Positions 44,188 to 55,093 of a DNA stretch of 64,000 bases are shown here, in pieces. The stretch covers positions 1,364,001-1,428,000 of the forward strand of contig JABYQQ010000002.1 of assembly GCA_022605405.1 (NCBI GenBank). Reading direction: 5' to 3'. Every line of letters begins with the position of its first letter. Position 1 is the first letter of the stretch. The DNA comes from Earliella scabrosa (Eukaryota; Basidiomycota; Agaricomycetes; Polyporales; Polyporaceae). The position numbers and the translations under genes were made by a program. Below the pieces are notes generated by a model, which saw nothing but the letters and a program-made list of their open reading frames with translations, was not told the origin of the DNA and made no database searches.

Positions 44188-46315
44188 GCCTTTCACTGTT
44201 GAGCGTCACGACCACACACTGGAACAGCGCGCCGACGGCTGCTGTACAGATTCGCGCCAGAAGGCGGGCGTCGTGGCTGGCGAGACTGTCATCCGGAGAT
44301 GTCAGGGAGATGTTGAGGTCGTTCGAGATCATCCAGCCATGGCCCTCCGACGCAGAGACGCGTTCCAGAGCAGTTGTAAACTTGTATGCTATTGCCTCCG
44401 ACACATGGAAGAAAGAGTACATGAGGAGGTCGTCGTCGTGAGAAGAGCAGCCGCACGGCGTCGTTTGGGTCTCTGCCTCCAGTTCCAGATCAGCCTCGGG
44501 TGTTCCCTTCAATCTCATCCAAATCTGATCGCTCTCTCCGCCCATCTCCGAGTTTCAGCTCTTAGTTTCAACCACTCATAAGTAATAGTCTCTCATCGAC
44601 GTCCACCACGAACTCTACCAAACGGACCAGGCCTATGATGAATCGCCAGCATACTAACTTAGGGCCAGACATTCAGGTCCTCGAGGGGCCTGTAGATTTC
44701 GACAGTGATCTATGATCCCTAATACCACACATCGCCGCGCGGTAGATCAACGTGAACAAGGTTTGTCCAGCTCTATGGCCGCCCTCCGACTTCTTGCATC
44801 GCTTTCGTGCGTTGGACACAGGCCTAGGATGCACCCTCCAGAGGGAGCGCCCCCACGCTCGTCGGCCTTCCTGCTTTCCCTATACACTCCGCGTGAACGG
44901 GTATAGCTTGTTGTCCTACTTCCTCATACGCCGGAAAGTTCAAGCTAGGTTCTGACACCCCTTCTTCACTGCCGTTGCAAGGTTCTGTACCTGTTCGCGC
45001 TTCCATACACCTACTCTATTGCTCACCTCATCTACGAACGTCCTTCAAGCTTTAGGGATTTTGCGATGCTTATCTGGGACTTCGCCGGTGAGCACCATGC
45101 GTGCCAGGACATCTTTGTGCGCACCGGTACGCCGCACGTACCGGTCTACGTCACCTCGCGGCGACATGAGCACAAGCCTAGCACGCAGCTTCTACCTCGG
45201 TGAATGAGGTGATTGGATGGCTCTTTAAGCTTTAGCAGTCTGCTCTCGCTGACTCGAGACACTAGGAAGGAACCTTCCGGATGTGGTCGCGGGGAGGCAC
45301 GTAGCCCGCACCCGCTGCAACTCGCGTAGCATGCAAGTGGATCGGCAGGATGGCGCTGCACTTTAATCGGCCCCTTCCTCTGGGACTCCTGCAAATCGTC
45401 AGGGACGGCTCACGGTACTACGCGGCAAGCGATGAACATTACTCTCGCGCCCGGCAAGTGCAGGACGACGTGGGCGTGGATACAAGTTTTGCAGCCCGCG
45501 CGAGCATTCATGAGGGTTCAACGTTCAATATTCGAGGACAGCAGACAACTCGCACGCGTTACATATGTAGCGCTGCAGTGTCAACCCCACGCAGCCTTCC
45601 CAGCCCGTCGTGGCGCGTAAGGAGGGTTGACTTCCCTCTTCCCTTGTCAAGTCAACGATCCCGACGTCTACGGGCCTTTGAACTGATCCGCGGCCAGTCG
45701 GAGAATTGCCACTTGCGCTCCTCAGGCTCCCCAGAACCCGCCTCCCTCTTCCGCGTTGGCATCCTCGATCGCTCCCTGTATCGACCTTGCTCCCTTCACG
45801 GCCACCGTTGATAGCAAGGTGACAAAGAGACCCATATGTACCACTTCGACTGTTGGCCGCTTCAAGTTATGTACTGAAAGGAGGGCCGGAGTCTATGACC
45901 TGGATGACGGGCGTCCAGCGGGCGTCCCTTGAGGTTCAGTTGTGGGTTGGCTGTAAGATGCATTCCGTCCAGTTGTGACTCCGCCATGTCCTGTACATTC
46001 TCGCGACTCATTGCATCTTACGGCTTGTGGATTGACATCAGATTCACTGGGAGAGACCTGGCTGTCTCCGGAGCCCGGGCCGGGAGCTGCCGGGCGCTAA
46101 TTCCACGCGCGTGTTGTTTAGGGCCGGCTCTTTCGCGTCTCGAGCGCGACGCCGACAAATCATTGACGCGTCTGCTTCCTGCGTGCATCCACATTTGTAA
46201 GTGTCTCCGGGTCCATGTCATCTCAACTTCCCTATTGCTTAACGTCTGTACAGTGTGATCTCGAACCCCTTGACTCCGAGCTTAGCAGCATAGTGCGTTC
46301 CGAGTATCCCTCAGG
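44188..46315. other. Intergenic, doubtful ORFs only
   Basis: About 2.1 kb between S2 and the first F-box gene. The minus-strand frame at 44183-44545 has an ATG and an even composition (120 codons, VSEAIAYKFTTALERVSASE) but overlaps the S2 TATA box and matches nothing I know. The remainder shows random short frames. Confidence 0.35.
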
Positions 46316-49282
46316 ATGTCGGTAGAAGGTGCGATTGAGCAAAGACTTGCTCGGTACGCTCGCCCCCTAATTATTACGCTTGCATCCCGGCTCATCGTCT
46401 CACAGATTTCAAGCTGAGCTGAGACAACTCTCCGCGGATTCACATGATCTCGATAACGCCGCTGAGGGTACGTCGACTCCTTGCAGACTTCTCATACTCT
46501 ACTTAACCTTCGTTATACATCAAGCGTTCCGTGATGCTGTTGAGGCAAAAGCATTCATCCGACCACCTCTATTTATGGACATACCACGCTCTCGCTTCAA
46601 GGGACGGCAGACAAGGCTCGCCGAGTTCTTCGTGCGGAAAGGCCCTCCCCCGAGGTTGAATCTGCCTGTTGACGTGCTCCTTGAGGTCTGTGACCGCACT
46701 CACCAGAGCTGCGTTTCTTGATCCTGACTATGTTACCCGTTCATTTAGGTGGCGTCCTACATGCGCCCGATCGACCTCCTCAACTTGGCACGGACGTCCA
46801 CCTCCTTCCATCGTATCCTCATGTCCAAACAAAGCTGCGTGGCATGGCGCAGATCCTTGCGCTCTGTGCCGGACCTGCCCGAGTGCCCGGATGACATGAG
46901 CGAGCCGTTCTACACGGCTCTTGTCTTTGGTAGCCACTGCTTTGTGCGTTGCCCCTCGCTCTCTCCCTCTGTTGCTCGTCGTGCTTAGTCGTGCTCTCTT
47001 TCAGGCCTGCGGTGCTGACCGGGCATACGCTGTCGACTACGCGCTCAGAGTGCGATTGTGTGAGGAATGCTACGAGGAAAAGTGGGCAGGACTTCTTTCC
47101 AGCTGGACGTATTGGTGACCACGCCGTCTCTAGCGTCTGCCCGGCCACGATGTTGTTCAAGGACCACACCGAAGCTCATCGCGAAGTAATGATGATGCTC
47201 ATGCCTGCCGCAAACACCATGGGTGAGTTGGTGGCTGGATGCATGGACGCAGGTCTAATGTCTCGTTGATCCCACAGAGTTCACTGGTCCCGTGCACGAG
47301 TATATACACAGGATTCACTCTCTTTCCCAAAATGCGCATGACTCGTATCTAGAGCACGACTTTGATGTCATGTTGGAGTGGAGTTCCTCACTTCGTTCGG
47401 CCGCTGCCCTCGCAGCGCTCAAGCCTATGTTGCACGAGCGCATCGAGCACATCCTCAAAAGAAGAACGGTGCGTGCAAATATCCTCTCATCTGCTCAAGT
47501 ATTTCCTGAACGCTCGCGTAGCACGCCGTCTTGCTCCACGCATGGGAGCTGATCACGAACAAGGACTCGCCAACGTGTACTGATGCTGTCAGAACTCGAG
47601 CGAAGTGAGTGCATCCCGGGACGTACGGCCTGGGTCGTCCTTCATTCTCTTCAATAGGCTCTTGTCGCTTCTGCGAGACGACAAGCATCGCACACTACCC
47701 CTGGCTCTCGCTAATTTCGACACGATCGCCCACTACCATGGGTCCAGCCTAAACCTAGGAGACCTATCTCCGGAAGGTACGTAGGCGGACGGAATGTGCG
47801 ACAGTCCTCGAATCTGATCCTACGCTTTCACAACAGTTATCGAATGCACACCACCTGCTAAGCCCTGGGATCAAGTCTCCGAGGAAACCCGCCTCCGTCT
47901 AGATCGCGAACGCGCCGCCTATGATGCACGGCTCGAAGATCGCTACTCGGAGCTCCAAGATTGCTACTCCCAACTCTGCGACACGCCCCGCGTCGAGGGC
48001 TACCACCGCCACACCCTGCCGAACGACTACGACGGCGCCCGTCTGTTCAATCGCTTCGCAAAGTTCGACAGCGGCCGCATCCCAATCACCTTCGACGCGC
48101 TCAACGCCGCGGTCGACGACGCGCAGCTCCGCGATCTGCTCATAGGCCACGCGGCCAACATGGAGTACGCGTTCTGCGAGCTGGTCCCCAAGCGCCCGGA
48201 GGAGGAAGCCGCGCGCCAGCCTCCCCGACCGTTCTTGCAGACGGCTCGCGATCCGGAGGTGGTGCTCGAGCAGCCCGACGCGCTCTTCCTCTGCACGATG
48301 TGCGACGAGTGCCGGCTCCCGTATCCCGAGATCTCGTGGCACTACGCGACGGAGCACTCGGAGATGTCGATTTGGAAGGACGAGAAGCGGAAACACGCGG
48401 TGCACATGGAGTGGTGGCCTGCGGGCACGGCCCTCGTCGATCGCATACTGGGAGCTGTGGGTTTGAGCAGAGCCTCGACTGCGACGACGGAGCTGGATAA
48501 GCTGGTGTATGCCGGACGCCTGTATTGCGCGTGCGGCGATCCCCTGAACCTCACGCCGGACTGGGGCTCTTGGGGCCAGCTGGTAGGTGATCTGCAGCTC
48601 GCACCCGCTCGGGGTCGATCGTTGGTGGTGTCTGACGATATCTGCGTTTTAGGTCTCACACATCCACTCGCACTTGGAGAAGAACAAAGCCTGCGCCCGC
48701 ACAGGGTACGTCATCTTCCCTTAGTCTCTGTATCCATGTGCAGCACTCACGCATCTACCCAGCATCCACCAGGACCCAGCAAGAGGCCTCGTCTGGCTTG
48801 ACGACCACGAGCTCTCACAGTGCCTCAAGCTCCTCCCGGCCGACGCCGACACCGCGCCCGCGCACCGCCGCCTCGAAGTGGACGAAGCCACAAGGCGTCG
48901 CATCTTCGCGCAATTCCCAGACTGGCACTCTCGCGATGTGTACGAGCAGCCCGTGTGCCGCATATGCGAGGCCATGGCGCCTCCCGAGGAGGCGGGGCGC
49001 CCCAAGGACGCGCGAGAACCGGATTCGGTCTCGTCTTCTGACTCTGATGGGGAAGAGGATGAGGATGAGGACGAGGGCGGGGAGGAGCAGCCCTCGCGTC
49101 GCTGGATGGTGCTCTCGGCGCATCCGGGCGCGATCGCATATCACTTCCGCGCAAAGTGGGTGTTTCCTTCGAGTTCGTCTCCTGATGTGGAGGGGTCTTT
49201 GACCACCCGCGTTTTCTCCAGGCACGGGAAAGAAGTCGAGGACGGGGATATTGTCTTCCGATCCTCAATGGTGTTCTGGTGA
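46316..49282 (+). CDS. F-box protein with C2H2-like zinc finger, copy F1
   Basis: Likely substrate adaptor of an SCF ubiquitin ligase. Exon 1 46316-46353 (MSVEGAIEQRLAR), exon 2 46406-46467 and exon 3 46525-46685 are in phase. The F-box lies across exons 3-4: LNLPVDVLLE, then VASYMRPIDLLNLARTSTSF. Next comes the family block PDLPECPDDMSEPFYTALVF, a Cys-rich exon ending in CEECYEE, HEYIHRIHSLSQNAHDSYL, and a long exon (47850-48580) holding FLCTMCDECRLPYPEISWHYATEH, a C-x2-C-x12-H-x4-H finger. After LYCACGDP follow two short exons, VCRICEAMAPP, an acidic run and GKEVEDGDIVFRSSMVFW, stopping at 49282. The exon count is about 11, and some middle junctions are not fully resolved. A tandem paralogue F2 lies downstream. 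The F-box assignment rests on pattern and is typical of agaricomycete expansions. Confidence 0.7.
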
Positions 49283-49544
49283 AGGACGCATGACCGCTGG
49301 TAGCACCTTCAAGGCTCTGGTGATGTAACGGCACTCGGTCTAGTACGGGAAGTCGAGGGAAGAGAAGATGGGTCTGTCGTCGGACGCGTACTCAGGAGGA
49401 TTGTCAGTTGGTATTGTTTAGGCCGTTATGTCGTACAAACTTGAACAGACCCTAGTATATTCGACCGATATCAGGGTAAGGAAGACGAGATCTGAGATCT
49501 GAATCGACGCCAGTACTCTGCTCAGTGTCGTATCCAAACTAACG
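49283..49544. other. Intergenic, F1 3' flank
   Basis: Short region between the F1 stop and the left inverted repeat of the transposon. No gene. Confidence 0.5.
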
Positions 49545-51186
49545 GAAGTATGGCGCATCTTCCCGCGGAATCCGGCGGAATCCGGCGGATGATGGCGGAC
49601 GGCTTGGCAGCCAAGCCGCCCAGAAATCTTGCTCGAAGCGCCCACTCCCCTCTCCCTGCTCGCTCTTTGATCCCTTCGGATAGCCATTCAGATGCCCATA
49701 GCCCATGTTATGAGCCTTCTAGCCACGTCTCTGTGAGCGCACGATATGACAAGCTGGTGTGCTTGTAGGTATGTTATCAACGGGTGTCAACGCATTTCCC
49801 CGTCACAGCCGCAACGGCCGTAACGGAGTACGATACAGATACCTTGATTATCATCCCTACCGTATTGGGCATCACAGTAACCAGTTACGACCCATTATAC
49901 CAACACAGTAACATGTGACCCGAGAGGATCTTCGGGCTACCGAAACGACGTTACCGCTGTAACTGCTGACGGCGAACCATGTCAAGAGCTACCGTGACGG
50001 CTGTCTAGGTCTATGCCGACACGACGGACCGCCGTAGCTCATTACGGCCTGCGGAAAATACCGTTACCCCAGTAACCACTGACGGGCCATCGACGATCGT
50101 TGCGCCGCTATCGCTCAATGCAGACAGTCCACGGACGGCCGTAGCCAGTTACGGCCAGAGTAACGGTGGTTACTGCCACCCTTGAGTGACTGCATCCCAC
50201 GTTATCAGCTCCGGCGTCGAGGTCAATGTCCCTACCACCTGCATGGTCGTTGCATGTTACGGCCAATTACGGTCCTTGCGGTCTTCACGACCGCACGACA
50301 TCGCCGCAGCCCCAGGGTCGCAAGAACGTCCCATCCAGTCTAGGCTCCGAACCGTCGTTTGCGGGGATTAGGGTTTCGACGGTCTTAGGACAAGAGACCG
50401 TTGATCACGGCCGAAGGCCTGTAGTAGGCCCGGCCATGCATTAACATGCGGCGAGGCTCCCTTATTGAGCTCACATTCGCGACCTGTTGGGGGGAAAAAA
50501 CCTTGTCCGTACATCTAAGATAGGGGATCAGCTCCACGTACAAGTGGCCCAGGTATGCGACTCAGAGACCAAGGTGGAGGCTTACTAGAATAGCGGTTCG
50601 TGGTGTATACTCCGTAGATGCATACTAACCTATCATGGCCTCCCGTCATGTCGCCGGAGAGCATACTAAGTAGTAGTATGGACCCGCTCCTGAGGGTCGC
50701 CGATGTTGTTCATCTTGACAGTGCAGACGTCCATACTAGTCAACGTCAACAATGAATGTCAGCACACAGAGGGCTCGCAAATGCCCAGATATCGAGTACA
50801 TACCTGGGATACCACCGTTACGGCCGTTTCGACATGTCCTGATATGCCCGTTACGATGTATATGGTAGGGCAAGTTGCTTTCAGAGTGGTGAACTCGCGC
50901 GAATCTTGCATCAGCGTGCAGTTGCATGATTAGGGAACAACAAGTCAATGTTTAACCTTAGCAGAAAGAACCCTACCACAAGTCTGGTGAGTACTGCTAT
51001 CTCCTTCATCACAGTAAAACTACTTTCAAGTGGGATTAAGATCAATACTATAGTAGGCCTTACCCCGTAATGCTTACTGGTGTCGTCCTTATGTTCACCT
51101 GCGCCGACCATAGCCATCAGCCAAGCCATCATCCGCCATCATCCGCCGGATTCCGCCGGATTCCGCCGGAAGATGCGCCATACTTC
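49545..51186. mobile_element. Non-autonomous DNA transposon with ~70-bp inverted repeats
   Basis: The left end (49545-49615) and the reverse complement of the right end (51115-51186) both read gaagtatggcgcatcttcc, then a 10-bp tandem (cggaatccgg twice), then ggcggatgatggcgg and ggcttggc, with one mismatch and a small indel. The 1642-bp element has no long open frame, so it needs a transposase from elsewhere. Its interior is studded with variants of GTTACGG/CCGTAAC (near 49809, 50043, 50145, 50258, 50268 and 50816), a pattern like subterminal transposase-binding repeats. I found no clear target-site duplication, so the superfamily is undetermined. It separates the two F-box paralogues. Confidence 0.75.
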
Positions 51187-51500
51187 AGGTGTCCTCCTCG
51201 TATCTGAGTCTCGGCAATGAAGCTGGCTGCGTTGACACGGGGATTTAGGGCAGGTCATACCGCGTCAGACGCCCGTGGACTTGTGACGCGGCACAGTGGT
51301 CGTCCTTTTCCTTAGAAGGAGTTGACCGTCGGCGCAACAAACCGACAAAAGAACTTGGAACACAATCGATCTCATCTTGTACCTAGTCGCTGAGGGCACA
51401 AGGACCAAAGTATGCTCTCATCTTCATCACATCGATGCGAGTATCCGACTGACTGAAGCCTTGTTCCGAACCTCACTAGGACACTTTAACTTCAAGGCAA
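51187..51500. other. Intergenic, upstream of F2
   Basis: About 310 bp between the transposon end and the F2 start; presumably the F2 promoter. No TATA box seen. Confidence 0.5.
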
Positions 51501-54361
51501 ATGTCTGTGACATCTGCGATCGATGAGCGCATATCGCGGTAACACTGCTCTTGACATCTCTACAAACCGAACTCATTGTCCTTCAGTTTCGCAGCCGAGG
51601 TTGGGGACACCTTCACCTCTCGTCTGGCCCCCAATTCATATGTGGATGACATAGCAGAAGGTTAGTGCCTGATTATCCCTGGGCCTGAACTTCCATCCGA
51701 GTCTAATTGACTGTGAAGCTTTTCAGCGCGTCTATGAAGCGTTTCAGCACGTGGTGCGAGCGAAGACGGTCTTCATACCGCGCAAATTCATGGTGTCTAG
51801 GGCTCCGTCGCGCTTCAAGGGGCGACAGACCAAGTTGCCAGAATTCTTCTCCTGGCCGAGCCGGTTTCCTAACCTACCTGTAGACGCACTCCTCGAGGTG
51901 TGTTCCCGCCGCCATTTGCACGCGGCTGTCAAAGCACTTACATGATAGATCCAGGTGGTGTCGCACATGTATCCGATGGATATCTTGAACTTGGCGCGCA
52001 CTTCCACTGCTCTCCGTCGTATCCTGCTATCGAGAGACAGTCGCGCCGCTTGGTTGCAAGCCTTTCGCTCTGTTCCGGGTCTGCCTGAGTGCCCGGAAGA
52101 CCTGAGCGAGCCCCAATATGCGGCGCTAGTCTTTGACTGCCATTGTTTCGTAAGTGCCACCGTATCGAATGCGAATCATGATCAGTCTGATCACCAAGCT
52201 GCTTCAGGCGTGTGGTGACAAGGACGCGTACTCCGTTGACTACGCGCTGAGAGTTCGATTTTGTAAGGAGTGTTACGCCGAGAAGTGAGTACCGCCGCCA
52301 CTGGTATCTGATTGGCCAGGCTCATGTAACACTCTTTCTGCAGTGTTTGCGAAGGACAGAGTCTCTTAGAGGACTTGTCTGACGCTCACCGGGATATGAT
52401 CATGCTGCTAATCCCATCAGTGAAGACCATGGGTGAGCAGCTGTTGTACGTGGCCACTGCTTGCCCTGACGGATTATTGTGGTCGTTCTCCAGTAGTCTG
52501 GGAGGCCCGCGAAAAGTATATGCACCGTATCCACCCCCTTTCGCAAATCCCCCAGGACTCGTACCTCAAACACGATATCAACAACATCTTGCAATGGATC
52601 CTCTCAATCCGTTCAGAGGATGCGATCTCTGCAATGAGGCCCATAGTGCATGAGCGCGTTGAATATGTTCTGAAGAGGAAGGAGGTGGGTGCCGCACTGA
52701 TTAAATGTGTTCCCTCTACGTATGACCTGAAACTTCGATATCTGTGCAGCACGCCACGCTTCTCCATGCATGGGATCGAACAATCGTCCAGGATCGTTCC
52801 TGGCAAGTATGGGCCAAGTAGGTCAGTTACCGCTTATGCCCGCAGGATGGAGCTCATTCGTATAGACTTCTGCTGCTCATACAGCAAGGCAAACATCGCA
52901 CCCTCCCGCCAACCACTGTGGATGGCGAGATGGAAGACGAATCTGTCTTCGATGCTGATGACTCCATGGAAGACTTGCATCCGATAAGTACGTCCATCGT
53001 TTCCTTTGTGACCTGGAGCGTTTCACTCATACGCTACTGAAGTGCATGACAATCCGCCCGTGAAGTCCGCTAAGCAAATTCTCGAAGAAGCCTCGCTCCG
53101 CGAGGATAGGGAAGTAGTCGCGTACGAGGCGTGTGTCACAGCCCGTCGCCTGGAGCTCCGGAAGTGTTACACGAGCTTATGTAACACTCCTCAACTCGAT
53201 GATTACGACCACAATGCGCTGCCCAACATTTACGACGGCATCCGGCTGTTCGATGACCTGATCAGTATCGACAACTACAGGATACCCATCGACTCTGACA
53301 CGTTCTGCACCATAGTCAACGATCAACAGCTCTACGATCGGCTAGACGACTACGCGGACGAGGTAGAAGATACGCTGGGCCATCTAGTTCCTGCGGACAG
53401 CCTGGACCATGGTCATCATATGGACGACTCTCTATCCGACATCGACTCTCGGCTGCAACAACCGAATGCAATGTTCGTGTGCCTGGAGTGCTTGATGTTC
53501 GCGCTCCCATGGCCAGCGATCAACGGTCATTGGCGCGAAGAACACGAAGACCAGTCGATCTGGGCCGACGAATCTCACAACAACCTACGCGTGAAGTGGT
53601 GGAGGGAAGGAAGGGACCTTGTTGACAGAATCCTCGATGTCGTCGGCTTGAAGGACTCCGTCTGTACCATGGAGTCGTTGGATGAGCTTGTGCAAGCTGG
53701 GAGATTGTATTGTTCGTGCGGTGACCCTCTCCTTCCGGAGCCATCCAAGATGTCGTGGTGCCACTTGGTGCGTGATCTGACGGCCATACAACACGTAAAT
53801 GGGCTAAAACCTTGTTATATGGTCTTACGGCAGGTATTCCACATCCACTCGCATCTCAAGATGAACGAGCTCCGTATGGATCCATCGTACGTCTCATGCT
53901 CTCTCCAGCATTACGTCTCACCCATACCTACCTTGCATCAGTATGCAGGTCGATAGAACCACAAGTGTGGTCTGGCTAGACGACCATATCCTAGAGAATT
54001 GCCTCAAGCTCCTGTCACCCGATGAAGACACTAGTCCCTCATCTCATCGCTTCAGCCCCGACAACTTTGCTCGCTCCGAGATCGATATGAGGTTGGAGAA
54101 TTGCAGCGATCGCGCGGTTCCTGTGTGCCGTCTTTGTCTGCAACTGGTTCCTCCTGGACTCCCTAGTCTCTCTGCAGTCATGCCCCTGAACGCCGAGGCG
54201 ATCGCATACCACATGCTCGCGAGGTGAGTTAAACATAGTAACTACTCATACATGAAGCATCACTGATGGCGGTGATCCGTATGCTCAGACATCGGAAGCA
54301 GTACGATACAGGAGACCTGGTGTTCCGGACACTACCGGAATTTCTAAGCAATGGGCGATGA
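51501..54361 (+). CDS. F-box protein with C2H2-like zinc finger, copy F2
   Basis: Tandem paralogue of F1. ATG 51501-51503 opens MSVTSAIDERISR, aligned with the F1 start. Exon 3 begins after ctatgaag, giving AFQHVVRAKTV in frame; the nearer AG (ttttcag) would run into a stop. The F-box is LPVDALLE then VVSHMYPMDILNLARTSTAL, followed by VPGLPECPEDLSEPQYAALVF, the Cys exon (ACGDKDAYSVDYALRVRFC), YMHRIHPLSQIPQDSYL, and a long exon (53040-53770) with FVCLECLMFALPWPAINGHWREEH, again C-x2-C-x12-H-x4-H. LYCSCGDP, VFHIHSHL and the final exon (QYDTGDLVFRTLPEF) end at 54361. It lacks the acidic run of F1. Middle exons around 52690-53040 are uncertain and could contain a lesion. Confidence 0.65.
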
Positions 54362-54597
54362 GGACACTGGGAGCCTTGATTCTTCACCAACCCTTGGACC
54401 TTGCCCTATCTAGCTAAGTCCTCTGTCTCGTTTGGCATGGCGGCCTACTCCACCAGCCATTGCTTCGTGTCTAGATGGAACATGGGATTGATTATATGTA
54501 TTATACGTTCAAACCAGACTCGACGCCATATGGTTAGGGCAACAAGCTAAATTACATGGGTTCTGAGTAGGTATAGTATCCATTCAGGTGATTAGAA
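54362..54597. other. Intergenic between F2 and the original DAO1 stop
   Basis: Short convergent region, no gene. Confidence 0.5.
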
Positions 54598-54718
54598 CTA
54601 CAGCCTCGCTTCAAAGGTCGCTACAACCGAAGACTCCCGGTGTACATGGATCGGACCACCCGATACAGCCATGGGCTTCGGCGCCAGGTCCAAGAGCGCC
54701 TCCTCCACCAACGCAAGG
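54598..54718 (-). pseudogene. Severed C-terminal coding tail of DAO1, with -ARL peroxisomal signal
   Basis: On the minus strand this segment reads LALVEEALLDLAPKPM in the frame that would continue the oxidase at 55060-56292, and ends with ...FEARL and TAG (54598-54600). The paralogue DAO2 has ALVEEALLDKPP at the same place and also ends in ARL. The two parts are separated by the MITE at 54719-55093. ARL is a PTS1-type tripeptide, the normal signal on D-amino-acid oxidases. As it stands this tail is not translated unless the element is spliced out. Confidence 0.85.
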
Positions 54719-55093
54719 CACGGCGTGCAGCGCCAAATTCCAGGACCCCCGACAGCCATGTGGAATACCTATGACAGTCAACCACCGCACGCGGTTTCCT
54801 TGCAAGATTCCGAGTGCGCGACATGATACCTGCCCGGTCACGTGGATATTTCTATTGACGGGACATTTCTATGACATGTCTCTGTCGCGTCCAAGCGGGC
54901 GTGTCAAAGGGTTTTCACAGCACTTTCGCAAGGATGACGTCACGTGCTTCGCGACATACTCAAGACGCAGTGGACATGACATGCAACCTTCCACGCGACC
55001 AGACCGACCAGTGAAATTCCTGTGGTCGGGTTGACTGTCGTAGGTATTCCATGCGACTGTTAGGGGTCCCGGAATCTGGGTCTGCACGCCGTG
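54719..55093. mobile_element. CACTA-like MITE inserted in the DAO1 coding sequence
   Basis: A 375-bp element with about 65-bp imperfect terminal inverted repeats. Both ends read cacggcgtgcag inward, followed by (a)ttcc(a/g)ggaccc and ggaatacct(a/t/c)cgacagtcaacc-like sequence. It is flanked by the 3-bp direct repeat AGG (54716-54718 and 55094-55096). CAC termini and a 3-bp duplication suit the CACTA/EnSpm superfamily. Removing the element and one AGG joins ...GATGTC-CTT-GCG... and restores the conserved DVLALVEE reading frame exactly, which proves the boundaries. There is no internal coding capacity. Confidence 0.85.

Noticed and set aside
49545..51186. CRISPR-like or satellite interpretation of the repeated GTTACGG words.
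   Set aside because: Spacing and orientation are irregular, the organism is a fungus, and long inverted repeats bound the region, so a transposon fits better.
54719..55093. Idea that the DAO1 interruption is an ordinary intron.
   Set aside because: No suitable GT donor or AG acceptor at the frame junctions; instead there are inverted terminal repeats and a 3-bp direct duplication.
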